A DNA stretch of 64,000 nucleotides from Deferribacter autotrophicus (GCF_008362905.1 NZ_VFJB01000007.1:1-64000), one strand, 5' to 3'; counted from the first letter of the stretch, positions 49,425 through 57,050 are shown. Translations and numbers: made by a program. The notes: generated from the letters alone by a model not told the origin.

Positions 49425-49700
49425 ATGTTCAAGTTTATCAAATCAAAAAGAGAAGAAAAAGAAAAAGAATTCTTTGAAATTATCAAGGAGTTCAGGAGTC
49501 AATTTCCAGCAACAGAAGGCTGGAGCATTAATACCTTTATTAACAACAAAACTGGATACGTTGTAACAAAAATTGAAAAAAATGGAAAAGTTATGTCTCA
49601 AGCAACTGTTGAAAAGGGTGACTCGATAATTGACTCCGAAAGAAAAAGTATAATGGAAGCATTAATACGCTTCGGGTTTGTCCCTGATGTAACAAGTTAA
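49425..49700 (+). CDS. Small protein of the leading region
   Basis: The 91-residue protein has a charged helical start (FIKSKREEKEKEFFEIIKEF) and a small alpha/beta body (TGYVVTKIEKNGKVMSQATV). No family is recognised. It is the first gene after the structured intergenic region and is controlled by leader copy 1. Early expression in the recipient is inferred. Confidence 0.75.
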   Translation: MFKFIKSKREEKEKEFFEIIKEFRSQFPATEGWSINTFINNKTGYVVTKIEKNGKVMSQATVEKGDSIIDSERKSIMEALIRFGFVPDVTS

Positions 49701-49723
49701 ACATTAAAAATTAAAAAAAATAT

Positions 49724-49814
49724 CCCCGCAGGGGGAGGTATTTCTCCCTCTGCGGGAGAGTTACGCCTCCTTTCTGCGGGACTGGTTGGGTCTTAAAGAA
49801 AGGAGGTGAGGAGA
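49724..49814 (+). promoter_or_regulatory. Anti-SD RNA switch, copy 2
   Basis: CCCCGCAGGGGGAGG pairs with the CCCTCTGCGGG arm. CGCCTCCTTTCT (about 49764-49775) faces the SD AGAAAGGAGG (49797-49806). The anti-SD and SD both change from the usual CTGCCTCC/GGAGGCAG in a matching way. Confidence 0.7.
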
Positions 49815-50009
49815 ATGTTTAAGTTATATTTGAAATCACTTTTATTAACAGCAGAGGATACTTTAAAGAACATAACCTTTGCTGGAGCAATAGCTATTTT
49901 TATTGATAGGAATTATACGGTTGTAAAACTAATAGTTACATTACTTAGCTTTACATTGACAGTAATATTGAAAAAGAATATTTTAGAAGAAGAAAAGTTG
50001 GAGGAATAA
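49815..50009 (+). CDS. Small membrane protein
   Basis: I choose ATG 49815, after GTGAGGAG; a GTG at 49806 is possible. The product of about 64 residues has two hydrophobic segments (ITFAGAIAIFIDRN and VVKLIVTLLSFTLTVILK) and an acidic tail. It heads a run of tiny membrane proteins. Function unknown. Confidence 0.7.
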   Translation: MFKLYLKSLLLTAEDTLKNITFAGAIAIFIDRNYTVVKLIVTLLSFTLTVILKKNILEEEKLEE

Positions 50010-50011
50010 AA

Positions 50012-50125
50012 ATGTTAGGGATTGTTCTTTTGGGAGTATTTGTATTAATTATTGGAATAGCAGGAATAATAGCTGGAAGATATTTGATAAATGAAAAAAA
50101 GAAAGAAAAGCATAATCACGTTTAA
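50012..50125 (+). CDS. Tiny single-span membrane protein, HNH-tailed (37 aa)
   Basis: GGAGG precedes the ATG. One hydrophobic helix (GIVLLGVFVLIIGIAGIIAG) is followed by a basic tail ending KHNHV. It is one of a local family with 50129 and 50367. The role is unknown; it could be a membrane regulator or exclusion peptide. Confidence 0.65.
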   Translation: MLGIVLLGVFVLIIGIAGIIAGRYLINEKKKEKHNHV

Positions 50126-50128
50126 AAT

Positions 50129-50245
50129 ATGAGTGGTGTAGAAATAGCATTTATAATTGGAATAGCCGTTGCACTAATAGGTGCTATAGCTGGATTTTTA
50201 GCGTTTAGAGAATTGAAAAAAGGAAATCATAACCATGTTAAATGA
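50129..50245 (+). CDS. Tiny single-span membrane protein, HNH-tailed (38 aa)
   Basis: One helix (IAFIIGIAVALIGAIAGFLA) and a tail KKGNHNHVK. It starts 3 bp after the previous stop, so translation is coupled. It resembles its neighbours in length, helix and tail. Confidence 0.62.
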   Translation: MSGVEIAFIIGIAVALIGAIAGFLAFRELKKGNHNHVK

Positions 50246-50264
50246 AGTGTAATAGAGGAAAAAA

Positions 50265-50357
50265 ATGAGTGTAGGTGCAATTTTATTAATTATGTTACTA
50301 ATAACAGCAATAATAGGGTTTACAGCCGTATATTTTTACTTCAAAGATGAAAAGTAG
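50265..50357 (+). CDS. Tiny single-span membrane protein (30 aa)
   Basis: AGAGGAA precedes the ATG. One helix (GAILLIMLLITAIIGFTAVY) and the end FYFKDEK. Its second half is repeated in a decayed form at 50495-50543. Confidence 0.6.
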   Translation: MSVGAILLIMLLITAIIGFTAVYFYFKDEK

Positions 50358-50366
50358 AAAATAAAT

Positions 50367-50486
50367 ATGGAAGGGATAATTTTCATAGGAATATTTTTTG
50401 GAATTATGGGAATACTTGCGATAATTGCAGGTTATTATCTTCAAAAAGAGAAAGAAAAAAAGGAAAATCACAACCATATTCATTAA
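50367..50486 (+). CDS. Tiny single-span membrane protein, HNH-tailed (39 aa)
   Basis: One helix (IIFIGIFFGIMGILAIIAG) and a basic tail ending KENHNHIH. It is the fourth in a row of like genes. The ribosome site is weak, so it may depend on the upstream genes. Confidence 0.6.
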   Translation: MEGIIFIGIFFGIMGILAIIAGYYLQKEKEKKENHNHIH

Positions 50487-50494
50487 AACATAAT

Positions 50495-50543
50495 AAGTGA
50501 AATAGGTTTCACTGCAACATACCTATATTTCAAAGACGAATAA
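50495..50543 (+). pseudogene. Decayed copy of the 30-aa membrane gene
   Basis: The stretch reads EIGFTATYLYFKDE then stop, matching IIGFTAVYFYFKDEK of the 50265 gene. It has no start codon. A local duplication has decayed. Confidence 0.65.
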
Positions 50544-50584
50544 GATGGTCTAATTTAAATCAAAAATAGAATATGAAACTAACA

Positions 50585-50671
50585 CCCCGCAGGGGGAGCA
50601 GTCTATTTGCGTCCCCTTGCGGGGATAAGACTGCCTCCTTCTGCGGGTAAAAAAGAAGAAGGAGGTAGATT
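50585..50671 (+). promoter_or_regulatory. Anti-SD RNA switch, copy 3 (before ssb)
   Basis: CCCCGCAGGGGGAGCAG pairs with CCCCTTGCGGGG. CTGCCTCCTTC faces the SD GAAGGAGGTAG just before ATG 50672. The extra TTC in the anti-SD is matched by GAA in the SD. Confidence 0.75.
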
Positions 50672-51076
50672 ATGTATTTCAATAAGGTAGTTCTTTTAGG
50701 AAATATGACAAGAAACCCAGAAGTCAGATATATACCAGGGAGTGGAACTCCCGTAGCAACTTTTGGGTTAGCGGTTAACAGAAAGTATAAGAAAGATGAT
50801 GAAAGTATGACAGAAACCTGTTTTGTAGATGTAGTTGCCTACTCAAAATTAGCCGAGTTTATAGGAGAATATACGGCTAAGGGCATGGCAATATTGGTAG
50901 AAGGGCGTCTATCATATCGAACTTGGGAACAAGACGGTCAAAAACGTAGCAAACACGAAATTGTTGCTGAGAATATTCAACTTGTTTGGAGGAAAGATAA
51001 AACAACGGAAGAATCAGATCTTGTAGAAGAAAATGACTCTGATGAATTTTTTGATGAAGATGATATACCCTTTTAA
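50672..51076 (+). CDS. ssb: Single-stranded DNA-binding protein
   Basis: The 134-residue protein is a typical SSB: MYFNKVVLLGNMTRNPEVRY, TPVATFGLAVNRKY, FVDVVAYSKLAEFIGEYTAK, GMAILVEGRLSYRTWEQDGQ and the acidic tip DEFFDEDDIPF. It coats the incoming transferred strand and recruits repair proteins. SSB is a hallmark of plasmid leading regions. Expression is predicted to be controlled by leader copy 3. Confidence 0.96.
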   Translation: MYFNKVVLLGNMTRNPEVRYIPGSGTPVATFGLAVNRKYKKDDESMTETCFVDVVAYSKLAEFIGEYTAKGMAILVEGRLSYRTWEQDGQKRSKHEIVAENIQLVWRKDKTTEESDLVEENDSDEFFDEDDIPF

Positions 51077-51088
51077 TAAATAAACCCT

Positions 51089-51201
51089 CCCCGTCGGGGG
51101 ACTCCAGTATCCCCCGATGGGGGATTACTGCCTCCTTGAAGAGGACTCCCGTGGCGGGAGTGAGTCTCTCGGCGGGAGAAAAACATAAAGGAGGCAGAGT
51201 T
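51089..51201 (+). promoter_or_regulatory. Anti-SD RNA switch, copy 4 (before bet)
   Basis: CCCCGTCGGGGG pairs with CCCCCGATGGGGG. CTGCCTCCTT faces AAGGAGGCAG just before ATG 51202. An extra hairpin GACTCCC-GTGGC-GGGAGTGAGTC and TCTCGGCGGGAGA lies between them, a feature unique to this copy. Confidence 0.7.
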
Positions 51202-52032
51202 ATGAGTAACGTAGTTAAACTTGAAAAATCTTTTAATGAAAAAGAGCTTGAGGTAATCAAAAAACAATTTTTTCCATCAAATACAAGCAAAGAAGAAATG
51301 GAATATTGCCTTGCAGTCGCAAAAACATTTGGTCTCAATCCAATTACAAAAGAAATTCACTTCGTACCTCGAAAACAACAGGTAAACGGAAAATGGATAG
51401 AAAAAGTTGAACCGCTGGTTGGCAGAGACGGCTTTTTATCAATAGCGCACAAAAGCGGCCAACTTGCAGGAATGAAAACTGAAAGTTATATCAAAGAAGT
51501 TCCCACTCTTGAAAATAGTAAATGGGTGATTAAACCTGACCTGGTGGCAAGATGTGAAGTATATCGTAAAGATAGTGATAAACCTTTTGTAGTTGAAGTT
51601 AGATATTCCGAATATGTTCAATATACTAAGGACGGTAAACCAACACGCTTTTGGCAGAAAATGCCTGATACTATGCTTAAAAAAGTTGCTGAATCACAGG
51701 CACTCAGAAAAGCTTTCAATATATCGGGCATTTATGCTGCCGAAGAAGTTGGTATAGGCACTTATTCGGAAAATGGTGATCTTATAATTGATACTGAAGT
51801 TGAAATAACTCAAGAGGATAAGCCTACTGAGTTATCTAAAGGTTATATTGACCCTGATGAAATTATAGAAGCTTTTAAAGCTTTAGGTTTTGACGCTGCG
51901 TTTGGAAAAAATAGAGATAGAATATATGTGCGGGGTAATTTCTACAACAAACCCGCAGCAAAAAAATTACTCGAAATGTATAATTTTACAAAAACAAAAG
52001 AAAAAAATGTTTACTGCTTAAGAATTGCTTAA
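51202..52032 (+). CDS. bet: Bet/RecT single-strand annealing recombinase
   Basis: ATG 51202 has an AAGGAGGCAG site; an earlier in-frame ATG lies in the leader hairpin. The 276-residue product has the RecT core: CLAVAKTFGLNPITKEIHFV, VEPLVGRDGFLSIAHKSGQL, FWQKMPDTMLKKVAESQALR and KAFNISGIYAAEEVG. It anneals complementary strands together with the exonuclease encoded at 52877. The C-terminus has an extra domain of about 75 residues. Confidence 0.94.
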   Translation: MSNVVKLEKSFNEKELEVIKKQFFPSNTSKEEMEYCLAVAKTFGLNPITKEIHFVPRKQQVNGKWIEKVEPLVGRDGFLSIAHKSGQLAGMKTESYIKEVPTLENSKWVIKPDLVARCEVYRKDSDKPFVVEVRYSEYVQYTKDGKPTRFWQKMPDTMLKKVAESQALRKAFNISGIYAAEEVGIGTYSENGDLIIDTEVEITQEDKPTELSKGYIDPDEIIEAFKALGFDAAFGKNRDRIYVRGNFYNKPAAKKLLEMYNFTKTKEKNVYCLRIA

Positions 52033-52042
52033 GAGGTGTTAA

Positions 52043-52234
52043 ATGAAAATAATAATCGAAAAATTACTTGATTTAGCCAACATGTTTATTGCAGGCTATG
52101 TGATCTCATATATTTTTAAACCAGAATTTAAAAAATTCTGGTATATAATCTTTCCCATCAGTTTAAGTATTTATCTAATTGCGATAACATCATTAATTAT
52201 TGAATATTTGAAAAAAAACAGTAAATTAAAATAG
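52043..52234 (+). CDS. Small two-span membrane protein
   Basis: The 63-residue product has two hydrophobic segments (LANMFIAGYVISYIF and WYIIFPISLSIYLIAITSLI) with a short basic loop. AGAGGTG precedes the ATG. No family is recognised. Confidence 0.65.
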   Translation: MKIIIEKLLDLANMFIAGYVISYIFKPEFKKFWYIIFPISLSIYLIAITSLIIEYLKKNSKLK

Positions 52235-52243
52235 GAGTAAAAA

Positions 52244-52354
52244 ATGAGGAGTAACATGATAGTTTGGATAGCGTTATATGCTACAATTGCAATTATAATT
52301 ATAGCAACTGCGATAGGAATGTATATAGAATACAAAATTGATAAGAAGAAATAA
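52244..52354 (+). CDS. Tiny single-span membrane protein (36 aa)
   Basis: TAGGAG precedes the ATG. One helix (IVWIALYATIAIIIIATAIG) and a basic tail YKIDKKK. Its stop overlaps the next start (TAATG). Confidence 0.62.
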   Translation: MRSNMIVWIALYATIAIIIIATAIGMYIEYKIDKKK

Positions 52355-52446
52355 TGATTGGATTGTATGTAACAATAGGCACTATTGTTGTAATGTTCAT
52401 AATCGGCGTAATTGTTGAACATAAAATAGAAAAACCAAAAAAGTAA
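52354..52446 (+). CDS. Tiny single-span membrane protein (30 aa)
   Basis: One helix (LYVTIGTIVVMFIIGVIV) and the tail EHKIEKPKK, similar to its upstream neighbour. Translation is coupled by TAATG. Confidence 0.6.
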   Translation: MIGLYVTIGTIVVMFIIGVIVEHKIEKPKK

Positions 52447-52503
52447 TTTCTCAATAATAATTAAAAAACTTCCTACATATTTTAAATCATAAAAAATAAA
52501 TAT

Positions 52504-52578
52504 CCCCCGCAGGGGGCAGTTGTCCTCCTGCGGGAGGATTACTGCCTCCTGTTAAATAAAAGTAAGGAGGTAGATAAA
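52504..52578 (+). promoter_or_regulatory. Anti-SD RNA switch, copy 5
   Basis: CCCCCGCAGGGGGCAGT pairs with TCCTCCTGCGGGAGG. ACTGCCTCCTG (52541-52551) can pair with AAGGAGGTAG (52564-52573), or with CAGGGGGCAGT in the other fold. Confidence 0.75.
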
Positions 52579-52785
52579 ATGTATAACATTAAAAAAATCG
52601 AAAAAGAATTGAAAAGATATGGATATGACAGGGTTTTTCAATGGCTTGATGACCCATGTTACGATTTACCTGACTATTTATCAGACTTCCAGAAGGTTGC
52701 CGAAATGTCAGGAGCAACCAATATTCGACAGGTTCTATTTTTTATGGAAATTTTAAATAAACTTGAACGTCTTGAACACAGATAA
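52579..52785 (+). CDS. Small leading-region protein
   Basis: The 68-residue protein is helical (IEKELKRYGYDRVFQWLDDP, then NIRQVLFFMEILNKLERL). No family is recognised. It lies alone between leader copies 5 and 6. Confidence 0.65.
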   Translation: MYNIKKIEKELKRYGYDRVFQWLDDPCYDLPDYLSDFQKVAEMSGATNIRQVLFFMEILNKLERLEHR

Positions 52786-52797
52786 ATAAAAATCCAT

Positions 52798-52876
52798 CCC
52801 CGCAGGGGGCAGATACTGTCCCCTGCGAGGGGATAAGTCTGCCTCCTGCAAAGAAAAAATTACTAGGGAGGCAGAA
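52798..52876 (+). promoter_or_regulatory. Anti-SD RNA switch, copy 6 (before exonuclease)
   Basis: The clearest copy. GCAGGGGGCAGA (52802-52813) can pair with all 12 bases of TCTGCCTCCTGC (52838-52849, one G-U). The latter can instead pair with GGAGGCAGA (52867-52875), the ribosome site. CCCCTGCGAGGGG completes the first hairpin. Confidence 0.8.
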
Positions 52877-53815
52877 ATGATTCACGAAATAATAAAAAAA
52901 TACTTACCTAAAATTATTAAAGAAAAATCAGAAATAGAATTAGGCAACCGTAAAGAATATATAGGAGCAAGTGATATTGCTCAGTGTTCAAGAAAGGTTG
53001 TTCTAAGTAAACTAAATCCTGTTGAACACGATGTTGAGACTTTAATACGTTTACAGCGTGGCCATTTAACGGAAAATCTGTTAAAAATGATATTTGATAA
53101 AACTCCTTATAAATATACAACTCAAATGGAATTAACACATCCGGATTTGCCATATCTTAAAGCACATTTAGATTTTGTGTTTTATACCAAAGATATGAGC
53201 AAAATCGGTGTATTGGAATTAAAAACTGTTTCAAGTATGCCAGATGAACCTCATGAGAGCTGGATTCAACAGCTTCATTTTCAATTAGGATTAATGATAT
53301 TGAAATATCCTGATGCGGAAATAAAAGGTTCAGTTCTGGTTATCAATATCAATACAGGCGAAATGAAGGAATTTAACAATTATGAACCTAATAATGTAAT
53401 TTTTAATGCCTTATTAGAAAAGGCAAAAAAGATAAAAATGGCATTGGACGGACAAATAGAACCTAAGACTGAACAAGGTTTTTTATGTTCCAGTTGTCCA
53501 TATAAAACTGATTGTCCCGCTTTAATTAAGGGAGAAAAAGTTGAGTTTCCTGACGATATGAAACAAAGAGTAAAAAAACTAAAAGAATTGGTTAAAATCG
53601 AAAAAGAAACTAAGTCATTAAAAAATGAAATTAAGCTGTATATGGAATCAATAGGTATCAAAACGGGAATTGCCGATGATATCATAGTTCAGTATCAATC
53701 AAGAAAAGGACGTAAAACTCTTGATGAAAAAGCTTTAAAAGAAGCTTATCCGGAAATAGATATAACGCCTTTCTATAAAGAAGGCGATCCTTATAGTTTC
53801 ATAACATTGAAGTAA
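52877..53815 (+). CDS. PD-(D/E)XK exonuclease (Cas4/YqaJ-like) with Fe-S-type cysteines
   Basis: The 312-residue protein has the nuclease core GHLTENLLKMIF, LKAHLDFVFYT and VLELKTVS, and a Cys cluster near FLCSSCPYKTDCPAL that fits an iron-sulfur site, as in Cas4 or AddB-type nucleases. It is two genes after bet, so the two probably form a Red-like recombination system. It acts on DNA ends during or after entry. Confidence 0.85.
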   Translation: MIHEIIKKYLPKIIKEKSEIELGNRKEYIGASDIAQCSRKVVLSKLNPVEHDVETLIRLQRGHLTENLLKMIFDKTPYKYTTQMELTHPDLPYLKAHLDFVFYTKDMSKIGVLELKTVSSMPDEPHESWIQQLHFQLGLMILKYPDAEIKGSVLVININTGEMKEFNNYEPNNVIFNALLEKAKKIKMALDGQIEPKTEQGFLCSSCPYKTDCPALIKGEKVEFPDDMKQRVKKLKELVKIEKETKSLKNEIKLYMESIGIKTGIADDIIVQYQSRKGRKTLDEKALKEAYPEIDITPFYKEGDPYSFITLK

Positions 53816-53821
53816 AACCCA

Positions 53822-53897
53822 CCCCCATCGGGGGCAGGCAACTGTCCCCGATGAGGGGATTAGTGCCTGCCTCCGATAGTGAAGAAAGGAGGCAAAG
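53822..53897 (+). promoter_or_regulatory. Anti-SD RNA switch, copy 7
   Basis: ATCGGGGGCAGGCA (53827-53840) and TGCCTGCCTCCGAT (53864-53877) are complementary apart from one G-U. The ATCG/CGAT change is matched in the CCCCGATGAGGGG arm. The SD is AGGAGGCAA (53887-53895). Confidence 0.75.
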
Positions 53898-54146
53898 ATG
53901 CTGACAGCTGTTAATGAATTAAATAAAATAAAAGCAAAAGATATTAAAAAGTTTTTAGATTCCATTAATTTAAGCCTTAAAGTAAACAAAAAACCACATA
54001 GCTTATCATCAACATATACGATTGTTGATAAAAAAGGTTATCCTGTATTTTACGGAAATTACAACGCATTTATAAAGTTTATTTGTTCACTAAACTACAT
54101 TCTCAACTATGTGAGAACAAATAATATTAATGAAAGAATGAATTAA
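53898..54146 (+). CDS. Small leading-region protein
   Basis: The 82-residue protein starts with a helix (NELNKIKAKDIKKFLDSINL) and has a YTIVDKKGYPVFYGNYNAFI part suggestive of small alpha/beta proteins. No family is recognised. It lies behind leader copy 7. Confidence 0.65.
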   Translation: MLTAVNELNKIKAKDIKKFLDSINLSLKVNKKPHSLSSTYTIVDKKGYPVFYGNYNAFIKFICSLNYILNYVRTNNINERMN

Positions 54147-54154
54147 ATAACCCG

Positions 54155-54253
54155 CCCCGACAGGGGGTAGTCAATCCCCTGTCGGGGGATTACTGCGACT
54201 GCCTCCTGTCCTTTTCTGGGTGGGTAACCAAAAAATATGACAGGAGGTAGAAA
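54155..54253 (+). promoter_or_regulatory. Anti-SD RNA switch, copy 8
   Basis: GACAGGGGGTAGTC (54159-54172) and GACTGCCTCCTGTC (54197-54210) pair along 14 bases. The latter also pairs with GACAGGAGGTAG (54239-54250) at the ribosome site. The GACAGG/CCTGTC variant appears in all four arms, a clear compensatory pattern. Confidence 0.8.
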
Positions 54254-54484
54254 ATGGCAGTATTAGTTATTACAGAAAATAATTATCAAACTGTTTTCCC
54301 ATCAATAAAGGAAGCATCTCCTTTCTTAAAAGAAATAGTCCAGCAATATGGAAAGATTAAACAAATAATAACAGATTACTCCCCTAAAACTCCCCATGGC
54401 AGTTGTCCAGAATGCGGATCGCCAATGGCATTTGAGGAAGGTTGTCGCAAGTGTCATAGTTGCGGTTATTCGCTTTGTGGATAA
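54254..54484 (+). CDS. Small zinc-ribbon protein
   Basis: The 76-residue product ends with GSCPECGSPMAFEEGCRKCH then SCGYSLCG, a C4-type ribbon like that at the end of some ribonucleotide reductases. The N-terminus is an unassigned small domain. It is behind leader copy 8 and 12 bp before the next gene. Confidence 0.75.
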   Translation: MAVLVITENNYQTVFPSIKEASPFLKEIVQQYGKIKQIITDYSPKTPHGSCPECGSPMAFEEGCRKCHSCGYSLCG

Positions 54485-54496
54485 GGGGGATAAATT

Positions 54497-54859
54497 ATGA
54501 ATAGGGAAGAACTAAATGAAATAATAGAAATAATTGCTTCCAACGGTATTTATGCCGGTGGAAAGGGATTTGAAATTCACAAACCTAAATTTAAGAGGAT
54601 ATTTGAACTATATTATCAACTTGTATGTATTAGAGGAAGGGTCCAAACACTTGCAATTAATACAAAGAATAGAACAATAAAAGGTATTCAGAACTTTTGT
54701 TCTGGGTGTTCTAATGTAAAAAACAAATCAATAAAAAAATGCTTCAATATTTATACTAGCGCTGATTTTGAGCGCTGGTATGAAAAAAATCATACTCTCA
54801 TCTTTAATAAGGAAGGTGAGAGAAAAATCCAAGAAACTAAAAGAGCTTTAACCATATAA
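54497..54859 (+). CDS. Leading-region protein with Cys cluster
   Basis: The 120-residue protein has an alpha/beta start (GIYAGGKGFEIHKPKFKRIF) and a Cys patch (IQNFCSGCSNVKNKSIKKC). It may bind metal. No family is recognised. AGGGGGAT precedes the ATG. Confidence 0.65.
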   Translation: MNREELNEIIEIIASNGIYAGGKGFEIHKPKFKRIFELYYQLVCIRGRVQTLAINTKNRTIKGIQNFCSGCSNVKNKSIKKCFNIYTSADFERWYEKNHTLIFNKEGERKIQETKRALTI

Positions 54860-54865
54860 TACCTA

Positions 54866-54936
54866 CCCCCGCAGGGGGCAGTTGATCCCCCTGTGGGGGA
54901 TTACTGTCTCCTGCGAAAAAACAAAAGGAGGCAGAA
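54866..54936 (+). promoter_or_regulatory. Anti-SD RNA switch, copy 9 (before radC-like)
   Basis: CCCCCGCAGGGGGCAGT pairs with CCCCCTGTGGGGG. ACTGTCTCCTGCG (54903-54915) faces AGGAGGCAGA (54926-54935), with one G-U change relative to other copies. Confidence 0.75.
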
Positions 54937-55350
54937 ATGATTTTGAAAGAATATAAAAGTAAAAAGATAAAAAACCCTAAAGATGTAGCTAAGATTTTAC
55001 AAGCAATTTTATGTTCAGAACATAAAATTGATCAAGACAAAGAGCATCTCTGGTGCATAGGATTGAACACCAGAAATATCATTAAATATATTGAGTTAGT
55101 TTCTTTAGGAACTTTAGACGAAACGTTAATAGAACCAAGAGAGGTCTTTCGATTAGCAATTTTCAAAGGGGTGAAGAATATAATAGTTGCACATAATCAT
55201 CCCTCTGGAAATTTGAGATTCAGTAATGCAGACATACAAGCTACTGAAAGGCTTAAAAAATGTGGAGAAATATTGGGAATAGGAGTCTTAGACCATATTC
55301 TTATAACTGTAGATGATTACATATCAATGAAACAAGAAGGTTTAATGTGA
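54937..55350 (+). CDS. radC: RadC/JAB-domain protein
   Basis: The 137-residue protein is a RadC-type JAMM domain with IIVAHNHPSGNLRFSNADIQ and ILGIGVLDHILITVDDYI. The metal site HxH and the distant D are present. The N-terminal HhH part of full RadC is missing, as in many mobile-element versions. Its biochemical role is unclear; a role in incoming-DNA processing or anti-restriction is likely from context. Confidence 0.9.
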   Translation: MILKEYKSKKIKNPKDVAKILQAILCSEHKIDQDKEHLWCIGLNTRNIIKYIELVSLGTLDETLIEPREVFRLAIFKGVKNIIVAHNHPSGNLRFSNADIQATERLKKCGEILGIGVLDHILITVDDYISMKQEGLM

Positions 55351-55357
55351 AAACCCA

Positions 55358-55431
55358 CCCCGCAGGGGGCGTAGTCCTCCTGCGGGAGGATTACTGCCTC
55401 CTGCAAAAAAACAAAATAAGGAGGCAAAGTA
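55358..55431 (+). promoter_or_regulatory. Anti-SD RNA switch, copy 10
   Basis: CCCCGCAGGGGGCG pairs with TCCTCCTGCGGGAGGA. ACTGCCTCCTGC faces AAGGAGGCAAAG before ATG 55432. The short insertion GTAG changes the loop. Confidence 0.75.
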
Positions 55432-56496
55432 ATGGCAAGGTTAGAAAGTCAAAAGAAAATGGGATATTATCCTACTCCAAAGGAAGTAGTTGAACAAATT
55501 AGAGAACTATTATCTTTTTCAGCAGGTGCAAGATGTTTAGATACCTGTTGCGGAACAGGTGAAGCTCTCGCTACACTAACCAAAAATGCACCTGTCAGAA
55601 CCTATGGTGTGGAGTTAGATAAAGAAAGAGCAATAACAGCAAGGCAAAAGCTATATAAAGTATTAAACTGTGATGCTTTATATGAAACACGCATCACAAA
55701 TAATGCTTTTGACTTGCTATTTTTAAACCCACCATATGATTGGGATGTAAAAGAAAATGAAACTGAGAATAGTGAAAAAACGGAGAAAAAATTTTTACAA
55801 TTTCATCTCCGTTATCTAAACACGAAGGGTGTAATAATTTATGTAATTCCATTTTTATCTCTAAAATACACTTATCGATTTTTCCTTAGAATGAAAAATT
55901 TACGGGTGTTGGCTTTTCCAGAGGAACTCTATAAACAGTTTAAGCAAATAGTAATTATAGGAAAATCAACACCGTTTGCTGATAAAGAACTAATAAACAA
56001 TAATCGAAATATGCTAAAAAATATAATAAATATGGTTGACTCAGAGAGGGCTTATGAAACTCTCTGGACAACCGAAAGTATATTAACAAGTGATTATCGT
56101 CCTCTTTATGAGGTTGAAGCGAATACGGTTGAGTTAAAAACGTTCAGCTCAACTCGTATTGACCCAGAAGATGCAATAGAACAGTTAAAAAATTCGGTAG
56201 TTTATACCGAATTCAATAAATTAACGAAAATTCAAAAAGTAGAGGAAATCCGTCCGCTTGCAATGTTGAGAAATGGGCATTTAGCAATGCTTTTAGCAAG
56301 CGGTATAATGAATGGTAGATTAAAAAATAATAAATACGACTTGATAGTTAAAGGAAGTATCAAGTCATATATGGAAAAAACAGACTCCGACTATGACGAA
56401 GAAAAAGCAAGTTTAGTAGAGAAATCTGTCAAGAAATACCAGATAGTAGTCAGAAGTTTAGATTTAAAAAAATTACGATTTATCGAAATTAAATGA
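55432..56496 (+). CDS. DNA methyltransferase-like protein (DUF6094-type)
   Basis: The 354-residue protein has the AdoMet site CLDTCCGTGEALATL, the acidic YGVELDKERAITARQ and the catalytic FLNPPYDW (N6-adenine type NPPY). This resembles DUF6094 methyltransferases of mobile elements. No restriction partner is near, so an orphan or protective role is likely. A partner gene of unknown function and an SNF2 helicase follow. Confidence 0.85.
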   Translation: MARLESQKKMGYYPTPKEVVEQIRELLSFSAGARCLDTCCGTGEALATLTKNAPVRTYGVELDKERAITARQKLYKVLNCDALYETRITNNAFDLLFLNPPYDWDVKENETENSEKTEKKFLQFHLRYLNTKGVIIYVIPFLSLKYTYRFFLRMKNLRVLAFPEELYKQFKQIVIIGKSTPFADKELINNNRNMLKNIINMVDSERAYETLWTTESILTSDYRPLYEVEANTVELKTFSSTRIDPEDAIEQLKNSVVYTEFNKLTKIQKVEEIRPLAMLRNGHLAMLLASGIMNGRLKNNKYDLIVKGSIKSYMEKTDSDYDEEKASLVEKSVKKYQIVVRSLDLKKLRFIEIK

Positions 56497-56513
56497 CTAA
56501 ATGAGGTGCAAAA

Positions 56514-57032
56514 ATGGAAAGATATAGAAAAATAAAGTATTTAGGTAATGAAGTATATACTGATAAATATATTGAAAGAGGTAGTTTTATCTATCTTATG
56601 TCAATATTTGGAACTCCCGAATTAGTTAAAGGTTTAACATCTGCGATACTAACGGGAGAAGAAATAGAAGTTGAAAATGATGGAGTAATGGCAAGGAGTA
56701 ATACAACTAAATACACATTCATACAGAAAAAGGTAGGGCAAAATTTGGTTCATTGTTTGCTCTACCAAAAAGAATTATTTGTGTTTAATCAAATAAATAA
56801 AGTAGCAGTAATTATTGAACCTACTATTGAAAAGATATATGAGCTGATAGACAGTAAAATATCAACCCCATTAATTCCTGAATGGAAAGAGTTTATAATG
56901 GAATTGGTTAATCCAATACCATTAAATACATTCGGGTACAAAAGTGCTGTGGAAATAGAAATACCAGAAGAAAGCTATATTGAAAATGAAATAATTAATA
57001 ATCTAAAGGAAAGAAGATTAGCACTAAACTAA
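56514..57032 (+). CDS. Unknown partner of the methyltransferase-helicase set
   Basis: The 172-residue protein lies 17 bp after the methyltransferase gene and has an AGGTG site. The motif ERGSFIYLMSIFGTPELVKG and the strand-rich middle (MARSNTTKYTFIQKKVGQNL) do not point to a known family. Genes of this kind accompany methyltransferase and helicase pairs in mobile elements. Confidence 0.65.
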   Translation: MERYRKIKYLGNEVYTDKYIERGSFIYLMSIFGTPELVKGLTSAILTGEEIEVENDGVMARSNTTKYTFIQKKVGQNLVHCLLYQKELFVFNQINKVAVIIEPTIEKIYELIDSKISTPLIPEWKEFIMELVNPIPLNTFGYKSAVEIEIPEESYIENEIINNLKERRLALN

Positions 57033-57050
57033 CTAAAATATGGATAAAAA

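Noticed and set aside
50012-50486. HNH nuclease motifs in the tiny proteins
   Set aside because: The HNH letters are at the end of 37-39-residue single-helix proteins. No nuclease fold can be present.
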